Assembly: GCA_003242885.1 (NCBI GenBank)
Contig: QKMZ01000006.1
Location: forward strand, 1,543,563 to 1,607,562
From: Candidatus Melainabacteria bacterium
GTDB taxonomy: Bacteria; Cyanobacteriota; Vampirovibrionia; Obscuribacterales; Obscuribacteraceae
Direction: 5' to 3'
Length of the DNA stretch: 64,000 nt
Within the stretch, counting starts at the first letter, position 1. The number at the start of each line of letters is the position of its first letter. Below are positions 16,897-25,486 of the stretch, piece after piece. Made by a program: the position numbers and the translations under genes. Below the pieces are notes generated by a model that was not told the origin of the DNA, searched no databases, and worked only from the letters and a program-made list of their open reading frames with translations.

Positions 16897-17895
16897 TCAT
16901 GTTGTGGCCATTTTCAAGGCATGGCTTACGCATCTTTTAGCAAGCTCGATCTTAAACTTGTTGTGGCTTTGAGGTTTTGCATTTCTAAGTGCCTCTTCAG
17001 CCGCTTTACGGAAATTTGCTTCATTGGCTGCTGAGCCGGACAATGCTTTTTCAGCTTCGAGCGAACGCCAGGGCTTAGTGCCAACACCACCCATCGCAAT
17101 GCGCGCACGCGAAACCTTTCCATTTTCAACTTGCACTATCACAGCTGCCGACGCCAATGCAAATTCGTAAGAGGCTCGGTCTCTAAGCTTCAAATAAACA
17201 GACCTGCTTCCAGCTGGCATAGGCTTAACCACAACATGGGTGATCAAATCACCAGGCTTCAAAACATTCTCAATATGCGGTGTGGAGCCCGGCAAAAGAA
17301 AGAAGTCATTAATTGCGACTTCTCGGTCACCACCAGGTCCTTTAATCACGATAGTTGCTTCCAACGCCATTAGAGCTACGCTCATATCAGAAGGATTGGT
17401 TGCAATGCAACTATCACTGGTGCCAAGGATTGCTAATGTTCTATTGTCACCTTCGATCGCAGGACATCCACTGCCTGGCTCACGTTTGTTGCATGGATAT
17501 GCAGTGTCTCGGAAATAAACGCATCTGGTCTTTTGCAGAAGATTGCCACCAGTCGTCGCCATATTTCGCAATTGTGCAGAAGCACCAGACAAAAGTGCTT
17601 CAGAGAGAACGGGAAAATGCGATTTCACATATGGATGGTTAGCAAGATCGGAATTTCTAACCAGCGCTCCGATTTTGATTCCGCCATCACGGGTGGTTTC
17701 AATCTTATCTAAAGGAAGCCGATTGATATCTACTAGAGTATCCGGCGTCTCAACACTCAATTTCATCAAGTCGAGCAGAGTGGTACCACCAGCAACAAAA
17801 CGGATATTGGCACCTTGTTGCGCCGTATCACTAGCGGATGTCTTCTTAACCGCATCCGATATATCAGAACATTTTTCAAACGCAAATAGTTTCAT
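16897..17895 (-). CDS. paoB: aldehyde oxidoreductase FAD subunit with [4Fe-4S] insertion
   Basis: A 332-residue FAD subunit from the ATG at 17895, preceded by GAAGAG. FVAGGTTLLDLMKL and ATTGGNLLQ are the FAD pyrophosphate motifs. The four-cysteine insert typical of PaoB (TRCVYFRDT, then CNKREPGSGCPA and SDSCIATNPSDM) is present, so an extra [4Fe-4S] cluster is expected. The C-terminal domain has RIAMGGVGTKPWRS. The frame could be read from further upstream, but that would overlap the small subunit gene, which ends 11 bp away. Three subunits in the order A-B-C match paoABC. Confidence 0.93.
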   Translation of the reverse strand: MKLFAFEKCSDISDAVKKTSASDTAQQGANIRFVAGGTTLLDLMKLSVETPDTLVDINRLPLDKIETTRDGGIKIGALVRNSDLANHPYVKSHFPVLSEALLSGASAQLRNMATTGGNLLQKTRCVYFRDTAYPCNKREPGSGCPAIEGDNRTLAILGTSDSCIATNPSDMSVALMALEATIVIKGPGGDREVAINDFFLLPGSTPHIENVLKPGDLITHVVVKPMPAGSRSVYLKLRDRASYEFALASAAVIVQVENGKVSRARIAMGGVGTKPWRSLEAEKALSGSAANEANFRKAAEEALRNAKPQSHNKFKIELAKRCVSHALKMATT

Positions 17896-17906
17896 TTCTC
17901 TTCGCC

Positions 17907-18563
17907 CTAAGCCTTTGCGCGAACTTGTTGGATCGCCGCAATAATGTTGGGGTAAGCGCCACAGCGGCAAATGTTTCCGCTCATCGCTTCGCGAATATCA
18001 TCGACAGAATGACCACAAGGCTCATTCAGCAAAGCAGCCGCTGACATGAGTTGGCCCGACGTGCAATAGCCACACTGGTAGGCATCGCAATCTATAAACG
18101 CCGACTGCAACGGGTGTAGATTATCTGGCTGTCCCAGCCCTTCGATAGTGGTAATTTCGTCGCCGTCATGCATCACTGCAAGTGTCAAACACGAATTGAC
18201 TCTTCGACCGTTTACATGCACAGTACAGGCTCCGCACTGTCCATGATCGCAACCTTTCTTCGTGCCGGTGATAGCCAAATTTTCGCGGATACAATCAAGC
18301 AAAGTAGTGCGAGGATCAACCTTCAGCGCATGTTTTTTCTTATTGATTACGAGCGTCACAGGCATGGCTCCTGCGATAGGCACCACAGTATCCAAAGTCT
18401 TCTCTTCAGACGTCATATCTTTTGAATTTGCTCCTCCGGGCAATGCGGCAGCTGCAATACCCGCAGCTCCAAGATGCCGCAAAAACGATCTGCGCGTGAC
18501 GCCACCGGCTTTATCGGCTCGTCGCTGCATGTCACTTGAATCTTCGCGATTCTTCTCTGCCAT
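17907..18563 (-). CDS. paoA: aldehyde oxidoreductase [2Fe-2S] subunit with Tat signal
   Basis: A 218-residue small subunit. The N-terminus carries a twin-arginine signal, TRRSFLRHLGAAGIAAAALPG, so the heterotrimer should be exported. The first cluster is held by CDHGQCGACTVHVNG plus a later Cys in VNSCLTL, the second by CGYCTSG and ICRCGAYPNI, as in all xanthine-oxidase-type small subunits. It is the first gene of the leftward cluster paoA-paoB-paoC-xdhC-mocA-reductase. The 220 bp upstream also serve the divergent mini-protein gene; I see no clear promoter there. Confidence 0.94.
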   Translation of the reverse strand: MAEKNREDSSDMQRRADKAGGVTRRSFLRHLGAAGIAAAALPGGANSKDMTSEEKTLDTVVPIAGAMPVTLVINKKKHALKVDPRTTLLDCIRENLAITGTKKGCDHGQCGACTVHVNGRRVNSCLTLAVMHDGDEITTIEGLGQPDNLHPLQSAFIDCDAYQCGYCTSGQLMSAAALLNEPCGHSVDDIREAMSGNICRCGAYPNIIAAIQQVRAKA

Positions 18564-18740
18564 GCCTGCTCCTTTTAAATCTGTTTACCTTAAAGATGTC
18601 GTTTTTTAGCGTGCTCGCCAAGATACCGCACTTCTCTTTTCAAGATGCGCGAATTTAATCTGTACACAGATAAATTCGCACGGCTTCAAGACAAAAGTAA
18701 TAGATCCCGCGTGAGTACCTAAGCCACTTATCTGGAACTT

Positions 18741-18761
18741 GGAGACATTTTTATAGTCTCC
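18741..18761 (+). promoter_or_regulatory. hairpin upstream of mini-protein gene
   Basis: Perfect inverted repeat GGAGAC (18741-18746) / GTCTCC (18756-18761) with an A/T loop of nine bases, ending 24 bases before the start codon and just ahead of the ribosome site AAGGTGA. It may be an operator or a leader hairpin. Confidence 0.45.
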
Positions 18762-18784
18762 ATGCCATCGGGAAGGTGACAGCT

Positions 18785-18979
18785 ATGAAAAACGAGAAAA
18801 AGCAGCCGGCAGAATGGACGGTCACACTGGGTAAGAAACCCAAAACCTTTGAGACTTTCGAAGACGCCCTGAAATATGCAGATTCGTCCGACATCAAAGG
18901 CACTAGGGCTGTAGATTTTACAAATCAGCGCATTATCGTAATTCCGACCGTCAATCGCGAGAAACGAGATATCGCATAA
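18785..18979 (+). CDS. 64-residue W-x-V mini-protein, type A
   Basis: A small soluble protein started by the ATG at 18785 with AAGGTGA five bases upstream. Its core is EWTVTLGKK, then FETFEDALKYAD, then RIIVIPT. The same layout recurs at 24336 and 38162 and resembles DUF2188 proteins: a strand with a conserved Trp, a helix with A-x3-A/YA, and a final strand. No function is known. It is divergent from paoA and alone in its direction, with the SGNH gene converging 29 bp downstream. Confidence 0.75.
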   Translation: MKNEKKQPAEWTVTLGKKPKTFETFEDALKYADSSDIKGTRAVDFTNQRIIVIPTVNREKRDIA

Positions 18980-19007
18980 GGTGAATGTCAGCGCATTCAA
19001 TTTCGGT

Positions 19008-20438
19008 TTAATAAGCTATTCCAAAGCATTTCAGTAGTTCTTCAGCATAAATTCGATGCCCAGTATTATTTGGATGGTTTATACGGTTGACGAGCAAAAC
19101 ATGGGGACGTAAGCCTTCATCCTCTAGATGCTGCCATCGACTGGAAACATCGATCAATTCTGTCCCGCGTCCCTGCGTCATTATTCTCAGGAATTTGAAA
19201 TAAGGGTTATCCTTAATGGTTGACCAGCTGTGGGCTTTTGCGAGCAACGGTATTGGGTAATGCGGCGAAATAAGACATAACTTTATTCTGCGTTGTCTAC
19301 AAATATCTTCCAGTTGTTGGTAGGGAGCTGCCAAAGTTTCTATTCCTGCAGACAGATCATTGACAAATTCGACAAACAAGATATCCGGTTTTTGTTTATC
19401 CAGAAAATCTGGCAAAAGTGGAATCGTGTCAGAACAATTCTTTCCACCCATAGCAAGGATTGCAGTTTCTACATTCGCATTTGAAAACTCTCTTCTCAGT
19501 CTTGCTTCTACTAATTGAGGAAATGCAAACTTATTTTCTCTGGCACTACTGCCACCAGTTACGCTGTCACCTAAAAATGCAATTTTGATTCTATCTCCGG
19601 ACTCCAACTTTTGACGCAATGAGACAAAGGATGGCCTACACGCTGGCTTTTTGTACAAACCTTTTATGGACCTCTTTTGCCTGATTTCCCATATCTTTCC
19701 TGAGTCGATGGCGGAGTCGCCACCCACTACCCAAACATTAGCAATAGGAATTTTGCCATCAAGATTAGTATTCACTTCCGGTGCTGATGTGTAGCCGTTT
19801 CCCTTAATGACCTTAAGTGTATAGTTTTCATCCAAAGCAATTGTGTCGATACGGCTCACCCAACACTTATATTGTGCTGTTAGCCTCTTCTCCTTGGCCG
19901 CACTTCCATCCGGGTAGATCTTCAGCAGCGTTCCATTGTCCGCAATTGAATAGTCCTTTCCATTTTGAAAAGCCCTCCCTTCCTCATTCCGAAGAAGAAA
20001 ACTGCTTTCAATAAGTATGCCGCTCAAAAGAACTGATTCATTATCTGCCCGACAGCCCTCCAGCTTGATAGTTAACTGTTGCTGCGACTTTGGCTGCGAC
20101 AAGTTTATGACCTGGCTATATTCAATAGACTTACACTCATCAATTGGCAAATTGAAACTGCGCTGAAGCTCGGCTTTTACTCCCTTCTTTCGGAGAACAG
20201 CTTCATCTGTCAATCGATCGGCAATGATTTGTCGACCTACTGAAACGAAGCCGAATTTAACCGGTTCGATTGGCTCTCGGGGCCGCAATCTATTTACATC
20301 AGCCCCAAGTGTGGACCCAATAGCTCCTACAGAAGCACATTGAAATAACGTAAAAATGACAGCAACTAGCGTAATCTTCAGCAGATTGATAGGTTGGGAG
20401 TTTCTCAAGCTTCTTCTTAACCGGATTGGAACAATCAA
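19008..20438 (-). CDS. secreted SGNH/GDSL-family hydrolase
   Basis: A 476-residue protein with a basic N-terminus and hydrophobic segment LLKITLVAVIFTLFQ, a signal peptide or anchor. The first 280 residues have no recognised domain. From about 290 the SGNH fold begins: IAFLGDSVTGG (catalytic Ser in GDS), then AMGGKNCSDT (Gly/Asn), FVEFVNDL, and near the end INHPNNTGHRIYAEEL with a likely catalytic His. The usual D-x-x-H reads as N-x-x-H variants here, so the acid is uncertain. Such enzymes deacetylate or cleave esters on cell-surface glycans. The start codon is TTG at 20438 without a good ribosome site, so it may be misplaced. Confidence 0.78.
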   Translation of the reverse strand: MIVPIRLRRSLRNSQPINLLKITLVAVIFTLFQCASVGAIGSTLGADVNRLRPREPIEPVKFGFVSVGRQIIADRLTDEAVLRKKGVKAELQRSFNLPIDECKSIEYSQVINLSQPKSQQQLTIKLEGCRADNESVLLSGILIESSFLLRNEEGRAFQNGKDYSIADNGTLLKIYPDGSAAKEKRLTAQYKCWVSRIDTIALDENYTLKVIKGNGYTSAPEVNTNLDGKIPIANVWVVGGDSAIDSGKIWEIRQKRSIKGLYKKPACRPSFVSLRQKLESGDRIKIAFLGDSVTGGSSARENKFAFPQLVEARLRREFSNANVETAILAMGGKNCSDTIPLLPDFLDKQKPDILFVEFVNDLSAGIETLAAPYQQLEDICRQRRIKLCLISPHYPIPLLAKAHSWSTIKDNPYFKFLRIMTQGRGTELIDVSSRWQHLEDEGLRPHVLLVNRINHPNNTGHRIYAEELLKCFGIAY

Positions 20439-20520
20439 TGAATGAATTCATTCACCATTAATTTGACATTCACGCAAAAAAATATGTTCCGGCTATTGTC
20501 TAAGTTTTTGCTCATCAAGA

Positions 20521-20543
20521 ACGGACAGTTGTTAGCTGTCCGT
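20521..20543 (-). terminator. hairpin between hemerythrin and SGNH genes
   Basis: Perfect 8-bp stem ACGGACAG / CTGTCCGT with a 7-nt loop, 38 bp after the hemerythrin stop. No T run follows on either strand, so termination is likely but not assured. Confidence 0.5.
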
Positions 20544-20580
20544 CCTTGCAGTAATCAGTTTTCCTCGATCCTATTCAGCT

Positions 20581-21213
20581 CTATGCGCTCTTCCTTCTTC
20601 CGTTCGAACGTCCACGACCATTCGATTTGCTTTGTCCTTTTGCAGAGCTTTTTGCACTAGTGTGAACTTCTTCTTCCTCCTCGTCCTCGCCTGCGTACTC
20701 AATCTCTTCTTCTCCAATTGAGAGACTGGCTTGCATTGGAGGAATTGGTTCTGCCATCAGTTCTTCTTTTGCTTCTTGAACTTGCTGCGCAAGCTCTTCC
20801 AAGTCCGCGCCGCTTTCGCGGAGTTTTTTGAACATTTCCTTTTCTTCTTCGCGAATATGATGCGTTACTAGTTCGCAGAGGACAGTAACTTTTGCATCAA
20901 ACTGATCTTCATCTGCGGTCATCTGGGAAAGTTCAGCCATTAAATACTTGACCATACGATGCTCATTCTCCGCCTCATCTACCAAGTCTTGAGCATTTTC
21001 AGCTTCTTCCTCTACGTTTGGATATACGATGTCTTCTTCTACTTTTGCGTGAACATACAACTCGGTAATAATCTGTTTTACAAGCTCTTCCTTTTCGGCC
21101 TCGTCTTCAGCTTTGTCGAACTGAAAGAATAACTCTCTTACCTTTTGATGATCTTCGTGTAGCAATTGAGTGATATCACTTACTATTGCAGTTTTCGCCT
21201 TACTTCTCGGCAT
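20581..21213 (-). CDS. hemerythrin HHE-domain protein
   Basis: A 210-residue protein. Residues about 10-150 form a four-helix HHE cation-binding domain: ITQLLHEDHQKVRELF, HAKVEEDIVYPNVEEE, ENEHRMVKYLMAEL and THHIREEEKEMFKKL supply the His and Glu ligands of a di-iron centre. The C-terminus is very acidic (a run of Glu/Asp) and then basic with Ser/Gly/Lys, probably disordered. Such proteins bind oxygen, NO or iron. GAGG sits eight bases before the ATG. It is probably a single-gene unit. Confidence 0.9.
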   Translation of the reverse strand: MPRSKAKTAIVSDITQLLHEDHQKVRELFFQFDKAEDEAEKEELVKQIITELYVHAKVEEDIVYPNVEEEAENAQDLVDEAENEHRMVKYLMAELSQMTADEDQFDAKVTVLCELVTHHIREEEKEMFKKLRESGADLEELAQQVQEAKEELMAEPIPPMQASLSIGEEEIEYAGEDEEEEEVHTSAKSSAKGQSKSNGRGRSNGRRKSA

Positions 21214-21673
21214 GTTATATACCTCATCGGGATTGGTTGCTCTGCAAACTGGACCGCAGCGAACTGCGATTGTTCCAATTGCAAGTAAAAGCTAAGAACC
21301 TTTTTTTACCCACAAGAAATTGCTTTGGTTGTTCGACGCATGAAACTTATTTATGACAAATCTAAGACAAACCAATTTGCACAACGCCGAGCAAATTCGA
21401 AGTGAGGACGCAGCACACGCCCTGTGTTCGTTAAGAGATGCAAACCCCCAAAAGACAGTAGTCGTGGGTAGTAAGCAAACTTAATACTGACTGCCCAATC
21501 ACGAGGTATCGATGAGTACATGACGGGTGCCCAAAGAACTCGGATTTCTCGATTTGTATACCGAAATCGGGTTATATACCTTGAAAAGGTCCATCTATAG
21601 AATGCTGACAGACTATGCGCATTTTACGTGGCCACACGTTTTCTTCCGTACAGATACAAGACAGGTACTAGAT
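21214..21673. other. intergenic region between divergent genes
   Basis: Contains the hemerythrin promoter side and the leader of the following gene. A short hairpin CGCAG-CGAA-CTGCG lies near 21253. A GTG at 21527 opens a longer frame for the downstream gene, but has no ribosome site. Nothing else is recognised. Confidence 0.4.
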
Positions 21674-22039
21674 ATGGTGCAAACTCATTCCGCGGCTGAA
21701 ATTGCCAAACTAAAGAAACAGACTTCTCGATCGATTGAAATAGGCGATTTGAGCGCGGCTTATTGCAGTACCAAACTAATTTTGAATTTGTTGGAAAATA
21801 ATCATTCTTCTTCACTGGAAAGAGCAAATGTTCACTACGAACTTGGTCTTATCTGTATCGCTCTCGACAAAAATGCCGAAGGCACTCGCCAGCTAGAGCG
21901 GGCCATAGAGTGCTGCTTGGATACAGACAACAGTGACAGCTGGCTGCACAGAGAAGCGACTAGAGCTTTAGCTGAGATGGAGCCTAGTGGCAGTTTTAAA
22001 TTGCAGCCAAAAGACAAGCCTCAAGTGCAAATCGCCTGA
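21674..22039 (+). CDS. small TPR-like protein
   Basis: A helical protein of 121 residues from the ATG at 21674, which has AGG eight bases upstream; a GTG at 21527 would add 49 residues. SIEIGDLSAAYCSTKLILNLLE and ERANVHYELGLICIALDKNAEGTRQLERAIECC read as one and a half tetratricopeptide repeats. The C-terminus is polar. It has no signal peptide and its partner is unknown. It stands alone between hemerythrin and the SDR operon. Confidence 0.6.
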   Translation: MVQTHSAAEIAKLKKQTSRSIEIGDLSAAYCSTKLILNLLENNHSSSLERANVHYELGLICIALDKNAEGTRQLERAIECCLDTDNSDSWLHREATRALAEMEPSGSFKLQPKDKPQVQIA

Positions 22040-22085
22040 CTCGAGGCACATTACTAGTTTTCCATAGATAATTTATATACTTCCG

Positions 22086-22120
22086 TGACCTAATGGCGGG
22101 ATATTTCGTCTGTTAGGTCA
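22086..22120 (+). promoter_or_regulatory. inverted repeat upstream of SDR-ppa operon
   Basis: Perfect 8-bp inverted repeat TGACCTAA (22086-22093) / TTAGGTCA (22113-22120), 58 bp ahead of the SDR start and just after an A/T-rich TTTATATACT stretch that could be a -10 region. It could be a split operator or a leader hairpin. Confidence 0.4.
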
Positions 22121-22177
22121 GTCCAACACAGATGCAGTAATTGAGGGGACGTACTGCGTTTTTGTGAGGGCTGTGAT

Positions 22178-23080
22178 GTGGACAGAAAATTATATGGGAC
22201 AACGATTGTTATAACAGGCGCTTCCAGTGGCTTCGGCAAAGGATGCGCACTGGAATTTGCCAAAATGGGAGCTTCCCTGGTTCTTGCTGCGCGGCGACAG
22301 GATGCGCTGGCAGAGCTGGTTGCGGAATGCGCAAGACTTGGAGCAAGTGCGGTTGCAGTTCAAACGGACGTCGCCGACCCAAACGAGGTGGCTGTTCTCT
22401 TCAAACAGGCTCTCGATTGTTTTGGCAAGGTTGACGTTTGGATTAACAATGCAGGTGCGGCTGCGATCGGGGTTTTCTCAGATGTACCGCTCGCCGATCA
22501 TTTGAAAGTAATTGACGTCGATATGGCAGGAACAATGTGTGGCAGTTATTTTGCCATGCAGCATTTTATGGAAAAGGGACAAGGCACCCTCATCAATGTG
22601 GCCTCAATGATAGGCAAGATTCCGGCGCCCTATTACGCATCCTACGCAGCAGCAAAACATGCTGTTGTCGGGCTGAGCGCCGCATTGAGACAAGAGTTAC
22701 AAGAGTTGAAGAAGGACCGAATCCATGTCTGTACGGTACTTCCGATGGCTATGGACACTCCATTTTTCGATCATGCCGCTAATTACACTGGCAGAAAGTC
22801 AGTCCCTATTCCTCCACTTAACGATGCGCAAGAAGTAATTGATGCAATTGTTGACCTTGTGTTCAAGCCAAAACCAGAAGTCACGGTCGGAAAAGGCGCG
22901 GGAATCTTTAGCATGTCTGATGCACTGCTGCCGGGAGCCACAGAAGCGATGATGGCAAAAAACACACAGAAGGCTCAGATTGAGCAGGCTCCCTCGGCTC
23001 CGTTCACTAAGGGCAGCCTGGATAAACCATCCAACATAGGAACAGGCATCCACACGGATTACAAAAAAGAAGCATCATGA
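22178..23080 (+). CDS. short-chain dehydrogenase/reductase
   Basis: A 300-residue classical SDR. VITGASSGFGKGCALEFAKMG is the TGxxxGxG nucleotide site, INNAG the NNAG motif, INVASM the catalytic Ser region and YASYAAAKHAV the YxxxK pair. RR in LAARRQD favours NADP(H). The C-terminal extension of about 60 residues is polar. The start is GTG at 22178, with GAGGG nine bases upstream. Its stop overlaps the pyrophosphatase ATG (ATGA), so the two are coupled. The substrate is unknown. Confidence 0.92.
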   Translation: MDRKLYGTTIVITGASSGFGKGCALEFAKMGASLVLAARRQDALAELVAECARLGASAVAVQTDVADPNEVAVLFKQALDCFGKVDVWINNAGAAAIGVFSDVPLADHLKVIDVDMAGTMCGSYFAMQHFMEKGQGTLINVASMIGKIPAPYYASYAAAKHAVVGLSAALRQELQELKKDRIHVCTVLPMAMDTPFFDHAANYTGRKSVPIPPLNDAQEVIDAIVDLVFKPKPEVTVGKGAGIFSMSDALLPGATEAMMAKNTQKAQIEQAPSAPFTKGSLDKPSNIGTGIHTDYKKEAS

Positions 23081-23688
23081 AAAAGACACGCAAGCAGGCA
23101 AGCCGAAGCAAGAATGCCAAGGTTGCCGCGAGCGCCGCGCTCAAGGGCAATTTGCTGAAAGTGGCTTTAAGCAAGGGGATAATTGACGAAAAGACGGGTC
23201 TTGTTCGAGCCATTATCGAGAATCCGAAAGGTAGCAGAAATAAATACAAATACGTTCCTGCTTTGGATTTATTCGAATGCGGACCAGTCCTGCATGCTGG
23301 ACTGACATGGCCGTTCGATTTTGGATTTGTACCCTCCACTCTCGCAGGAGACGGTGACCCGTTAGATATAGTTGTGCTGATGGACGAACCAGCTTTTCCA
23401 GGATGTCTTGTCCAAGTGAAGATCCTCGGAGTTCTTGAAGCAGCGCAGCTTCAGGATGGAAAAACTGTGAGAAATGACAGGGTCATTGGTGTTCACAACC
23501 ATTCTGTTCGTTTTGATGAATTAACAAATTGGAAAGACATACCCGCATCCATTCGAAACGAATACGAATTGTTTTTCAACGTGAATGCAATGTGCAAAGG
23601 TCGCGTATTTGAACTTCTAGGCTGGCGCGACTCCAGCGTCGCCTTCAAGGTTATTGAGTCTGCAGTGAAAGCCACTGGCAAAAATTAA
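23077..23688 (+). CDS. ppa: family I inorganic pyrophosphatase
   Basis: A 203-residue soluble pyrophosphatase. IIENPKGSRNKYKY opens the fold, LTWPFDFGFVPSTLAGDGDPLDIVVL carries the family signature D-x-D-P-x-D, and VRNDRVIGV and GRVFELLGW follow. It hydrolyses PPi to phosphate and drives biosynthesis. An N-terminal extension of about 45 residues, rich in Lys/Arg/Ala, is longer than usual; it might bind nucleic acid or the ribosome, which is speculation. It is coupled to the SDR gene by a four-base overlap, an unusual pairing. Confidence 0.93.
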   Translation: MKKTRKQASRSKNAKVAASAALKGNLLKVALSKGIIDEKTGLVRAIIENPKGSRNKYKYVPALDLFECGPVLHAGLTWPFDFGFVPSTLAGDGDPLDIVVLMDEPAFPGCLVQVKILGVLEAAQLQDGKTVRNDRVIGVHNHSVRFDELTNWKDIPASIRNEYELFFNVNAMCKGRVFELLGWRDSSVAFKVIESAVKATGKN

Positions 23689-23715
23689 AATCCCATCGCG
23701 TTGGGAACCTTAGCC

Positions 23716-23745
23716 GGTTTAGCGGGTCGAATACCCTGCCAAACC
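23716..23745 (+). promoter_or_regulatory. leader hairpin upstream of Ser/Thr/Gln-rich protein
   Basis: Stem of GGTTT, GC and GGGT pairing with ACCC, GC and AAACC around the loop CGAAT, with single-base bulges. It ends five bases before the AGGAG of the next gene, so it may tune translation or terminate ppa transcription. Confidence 0.4.
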
Positions 23746-23760
23746 ATATAGGAGTTGAAC

Positions 23761-24156
23761 ATGAAAAGACGCTACACGGTGCTAGGAGTCGTGACTGCTC
23801 TGCTGCCCAATTTATACGCATACGCAGGCGAATCGCAAGCATCGAGCATGGCTGGCGGATCTAACTCGTCTGAAGCGACTACTCAACAGTCATCACAATC
23901 GACGAACCAGCCATCTAATTCAGCAACTACGCAGCAAAGCAGTAGCAGCAGTTCTACCAATAGCGCCCAAGCTACCACTCAGAGCACTAATCAAGGTGCT
24001 TCTACGCCTTATGTCAGACCGATTGGCTCGACTACAACGCCTGTTCAGGGCAGGTCTAGCTATACGATGCCTGCCTCGGCAAAGCCCGTGGTTAAAAGCT
24101 TCGGAGCACCAAAAGCTGGAAAGCATGTTAAGCCGGTCACACGAACCTACCGATAA
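23761..24156 (+). CDS. small secreted Ser/Thr/Gln-rich protein
   Basis: A 131-residue exported protein from the ATG at 23761 with AGGAG six bases upstream. A short signal peptide (VLGVVTALLPNLYAYA) is followed by about 70 residues of almost only Ser, Thr, Gln and Asn, then a basic C-terminus. It is probably disordered and surface exposed. It resembles the 97-residue protein at 25487 in layout. A strong terminator follows. The function is unknown. Confidence 0.7.
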   Translation: MKRRYTVLGVVTALLPNLYAYAGESQASSMAGGSNSSEATTQQSSQSTNQPSNSATTQQSSSSSSTNSAQATTQSTNQGASTPYVRPIGSTTTPVQGRSSYTMPASAKPVVKSFGAPKAGKHVKPVTRTYR

Positions 24157-24213
24157 GTTTCATACATCAGCTCGTTTTGTGAACGGGCTGAGGCTCCTCG
24201 AACAATAGAAAAG

Positions 24214-24240
24214 ACGACTATGAAGATAGTCGTTTTTTTT
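24214..24240 (+). terminator. Rho-independent terminator
   Basis: Perfect 8-bp stem ACGACTAT / ATAGTCGT with a GAAG loop, followed by eight T. It lies 58 bp after the stop of the Ser/Thr/Gln-rich protein. Confidence 0.92.
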
Positions 24241-24335
24241 GTGGCTTTTTAGAATGTGCTGCCTGCTTTATGAACAATGGAACCGAAGTCACTCAAAGTG
24301 GTCTACATCAGCATAAACACGATGGAGAATAGCAG

Positions 24336-24503
24336 ATGTGGAGCGTAATTTCAGAAGCAAAAATTTTTGAGTTTCCTCGCTTCGAACTAGCGATGATGTT
24401 TGCAGACCAGTATTGGAAAGACGGTGTCAAGCTAATCGATGCACGCAAGCGGACCATCTCCATTATAGATACGGATGAATTCAAAGTGAAAGAAAGTGCC
24501 TGA
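24336..24503 (+). CDS. 55-residue W-x-V mini-protein, type B
   Basis: A very short gene with GGAGA six bases before the ATG. The protein starts MWSVISEAKIFEF, has a helix FELAMMFADQYW and ends with RTISIIDTDEF. It shares the Trp strand, the helix with FAD/YAD and the R-x-I-x-I strand with the proteins at 18785 and 38162. It is followed 18 bp later by a DUF2188 gene and then by an isochorismatase-like gene, clearly one operon. The function is unknown. Confidence 0.7.
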   Translation: MWSVISEAKIFEFPRFELAMMFADQYWKDGVKLIDARKRTISIIDTDEFKVKESA

Positions 24504-24521
24504 TCCGGCAGGAGAGTTGCT

Positions 24522-24746
24522 ATGAACAAACCAAACATCCACGTTGTAAGAAAAGAAGATAAATGGGCAGTGAAAAGAGAGAACGTCAACGGTTACGCAG
24601 CCACTTTCGACACGCAGGCAGATGCTGACGAATGCGGTCGTAAGCTAGCGAAGCAGGATGGAGTTGAGTTTTATTTGCATGGTGAAGATGGCAGCATCCG
24701 CTTACGCGACAGTTATGGCAACGATCCGCGTGACGTTCCTGGCTAA
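24522..24746 (+). CDS. DUF2188 protein
   Basis: A 74-residue protein with the full DUF2188 pattern: IHVVRKEDKWAVKREN, then AATFDTQADADECGRKLAKQDGVEFYLHGEDGSIRLRDSYG, ending with the usual SYGNDP. The family is widespread and uncharacterised. AGGAGAG lies seven bases upstream. It sits between the 55-residue mini-protein and the cysteine hydrolase in one transcript. Confidence 0.9.
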   Translation: MNKPNIHVVRKEDKWAVKRENVNGYAATFDTQADADECGRKLAKQDGVEFYLHGEDGSIRLRDSYGNDPRDVPG

Positions 24747-24757
24747 GGGGAGCGGCA

Positions 24758-25339
24758 ATGATTTCATCTCAAGGCAGGTTGCCGCAATCGAATACGGCAC
24801 TGCTTCTGATCGACGTCATCAACAAACTTGACTTTCCAGACAACGAGGAATTGTTGGCTGGCTTGCCGCAGCTCGCGGAAAATCTGGCACGTCTAAAACG
24901 AGCGGCACGGCAAGCCGAAATACCAGTTATTTATCTCAACGACAATTTCAATAACTGGCACTCGAACTTCAATGAACAATTGGATGCGTGCACTAAGCCT
25001 GGCTCGAACGGAAGAGAACTTGCTATCGCGTTAAGACCAACCAAGCAAGATTTCTTTGTTCTCAAGCCAATGCATTCTGGTTTTTTCGGAACGCCACTAA
25101 ACATCCTCTTGAAAAAAATAGGTTCAAAAACACTGGTTCTGGCGGGAATCGCAGCGGACATTTGTGTAATGTATACAGCAAACGATGCTTACATGCGCGA
25201 CTACAAGCTGATTGTAGTCAGTGATGGTGTGATCTCTAACCATCCACAACTTACGGATTCAGCACTGGAAAGAATGCATTACCTTCTAAAAGCACGTCTC
25301 GCAAACGTTGACGAGCTTGTGGCAAAGTTCACAAAATAA
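24758..25339 (+). CDS. isochorismatase-family cysteine hydrolase
   Basis: A 193-residue cysteine hydrolase. The catalytic triad is visible: Asp in ALLLIDVINKLDF, Lys in FVLKPMHSGFFGT and Cys in GIAADICVMYTANDAYMRDY, followed by the usual LIVVSDGV. Family members act on isochorismate, nicotinamide, N-carbamoyl compounds or similar amides. It starts 11 bp after the DUF2188 stop with AGGGGAG ahead. The exact substrate cannot be told from the sequence. Confidence 0.92.
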   Translation: MISSQGRLPQSNTALLLIDVINKLDFPDNEELLAGLPQLAENLARLKRAARQAEIPVIYLNDNFNNWHSNFNEQLDACTKPGSNGRELAIALRPTKQDFFVLKPMHSGFFGTPLNILLKKIGSKTLVLAGIAADICVMYTANDAYMRDYKLIVVSDGVISNHPQLTDSALERMHYLLKARLANVDELVAKFTK

Positions 25340-25486
25340 CATCACTCAGAGTCTACCAAGCGCACAAACAGTAGCTTCAAAAATGTTCAACTTTGGCGTC
25401 CCATCGCCGTTTTCGCGGAACTAATTCAGTCATTCTTTCTCTTACAGATAGATACTACTCAACGACTATCGCACAGGGAGAATACC

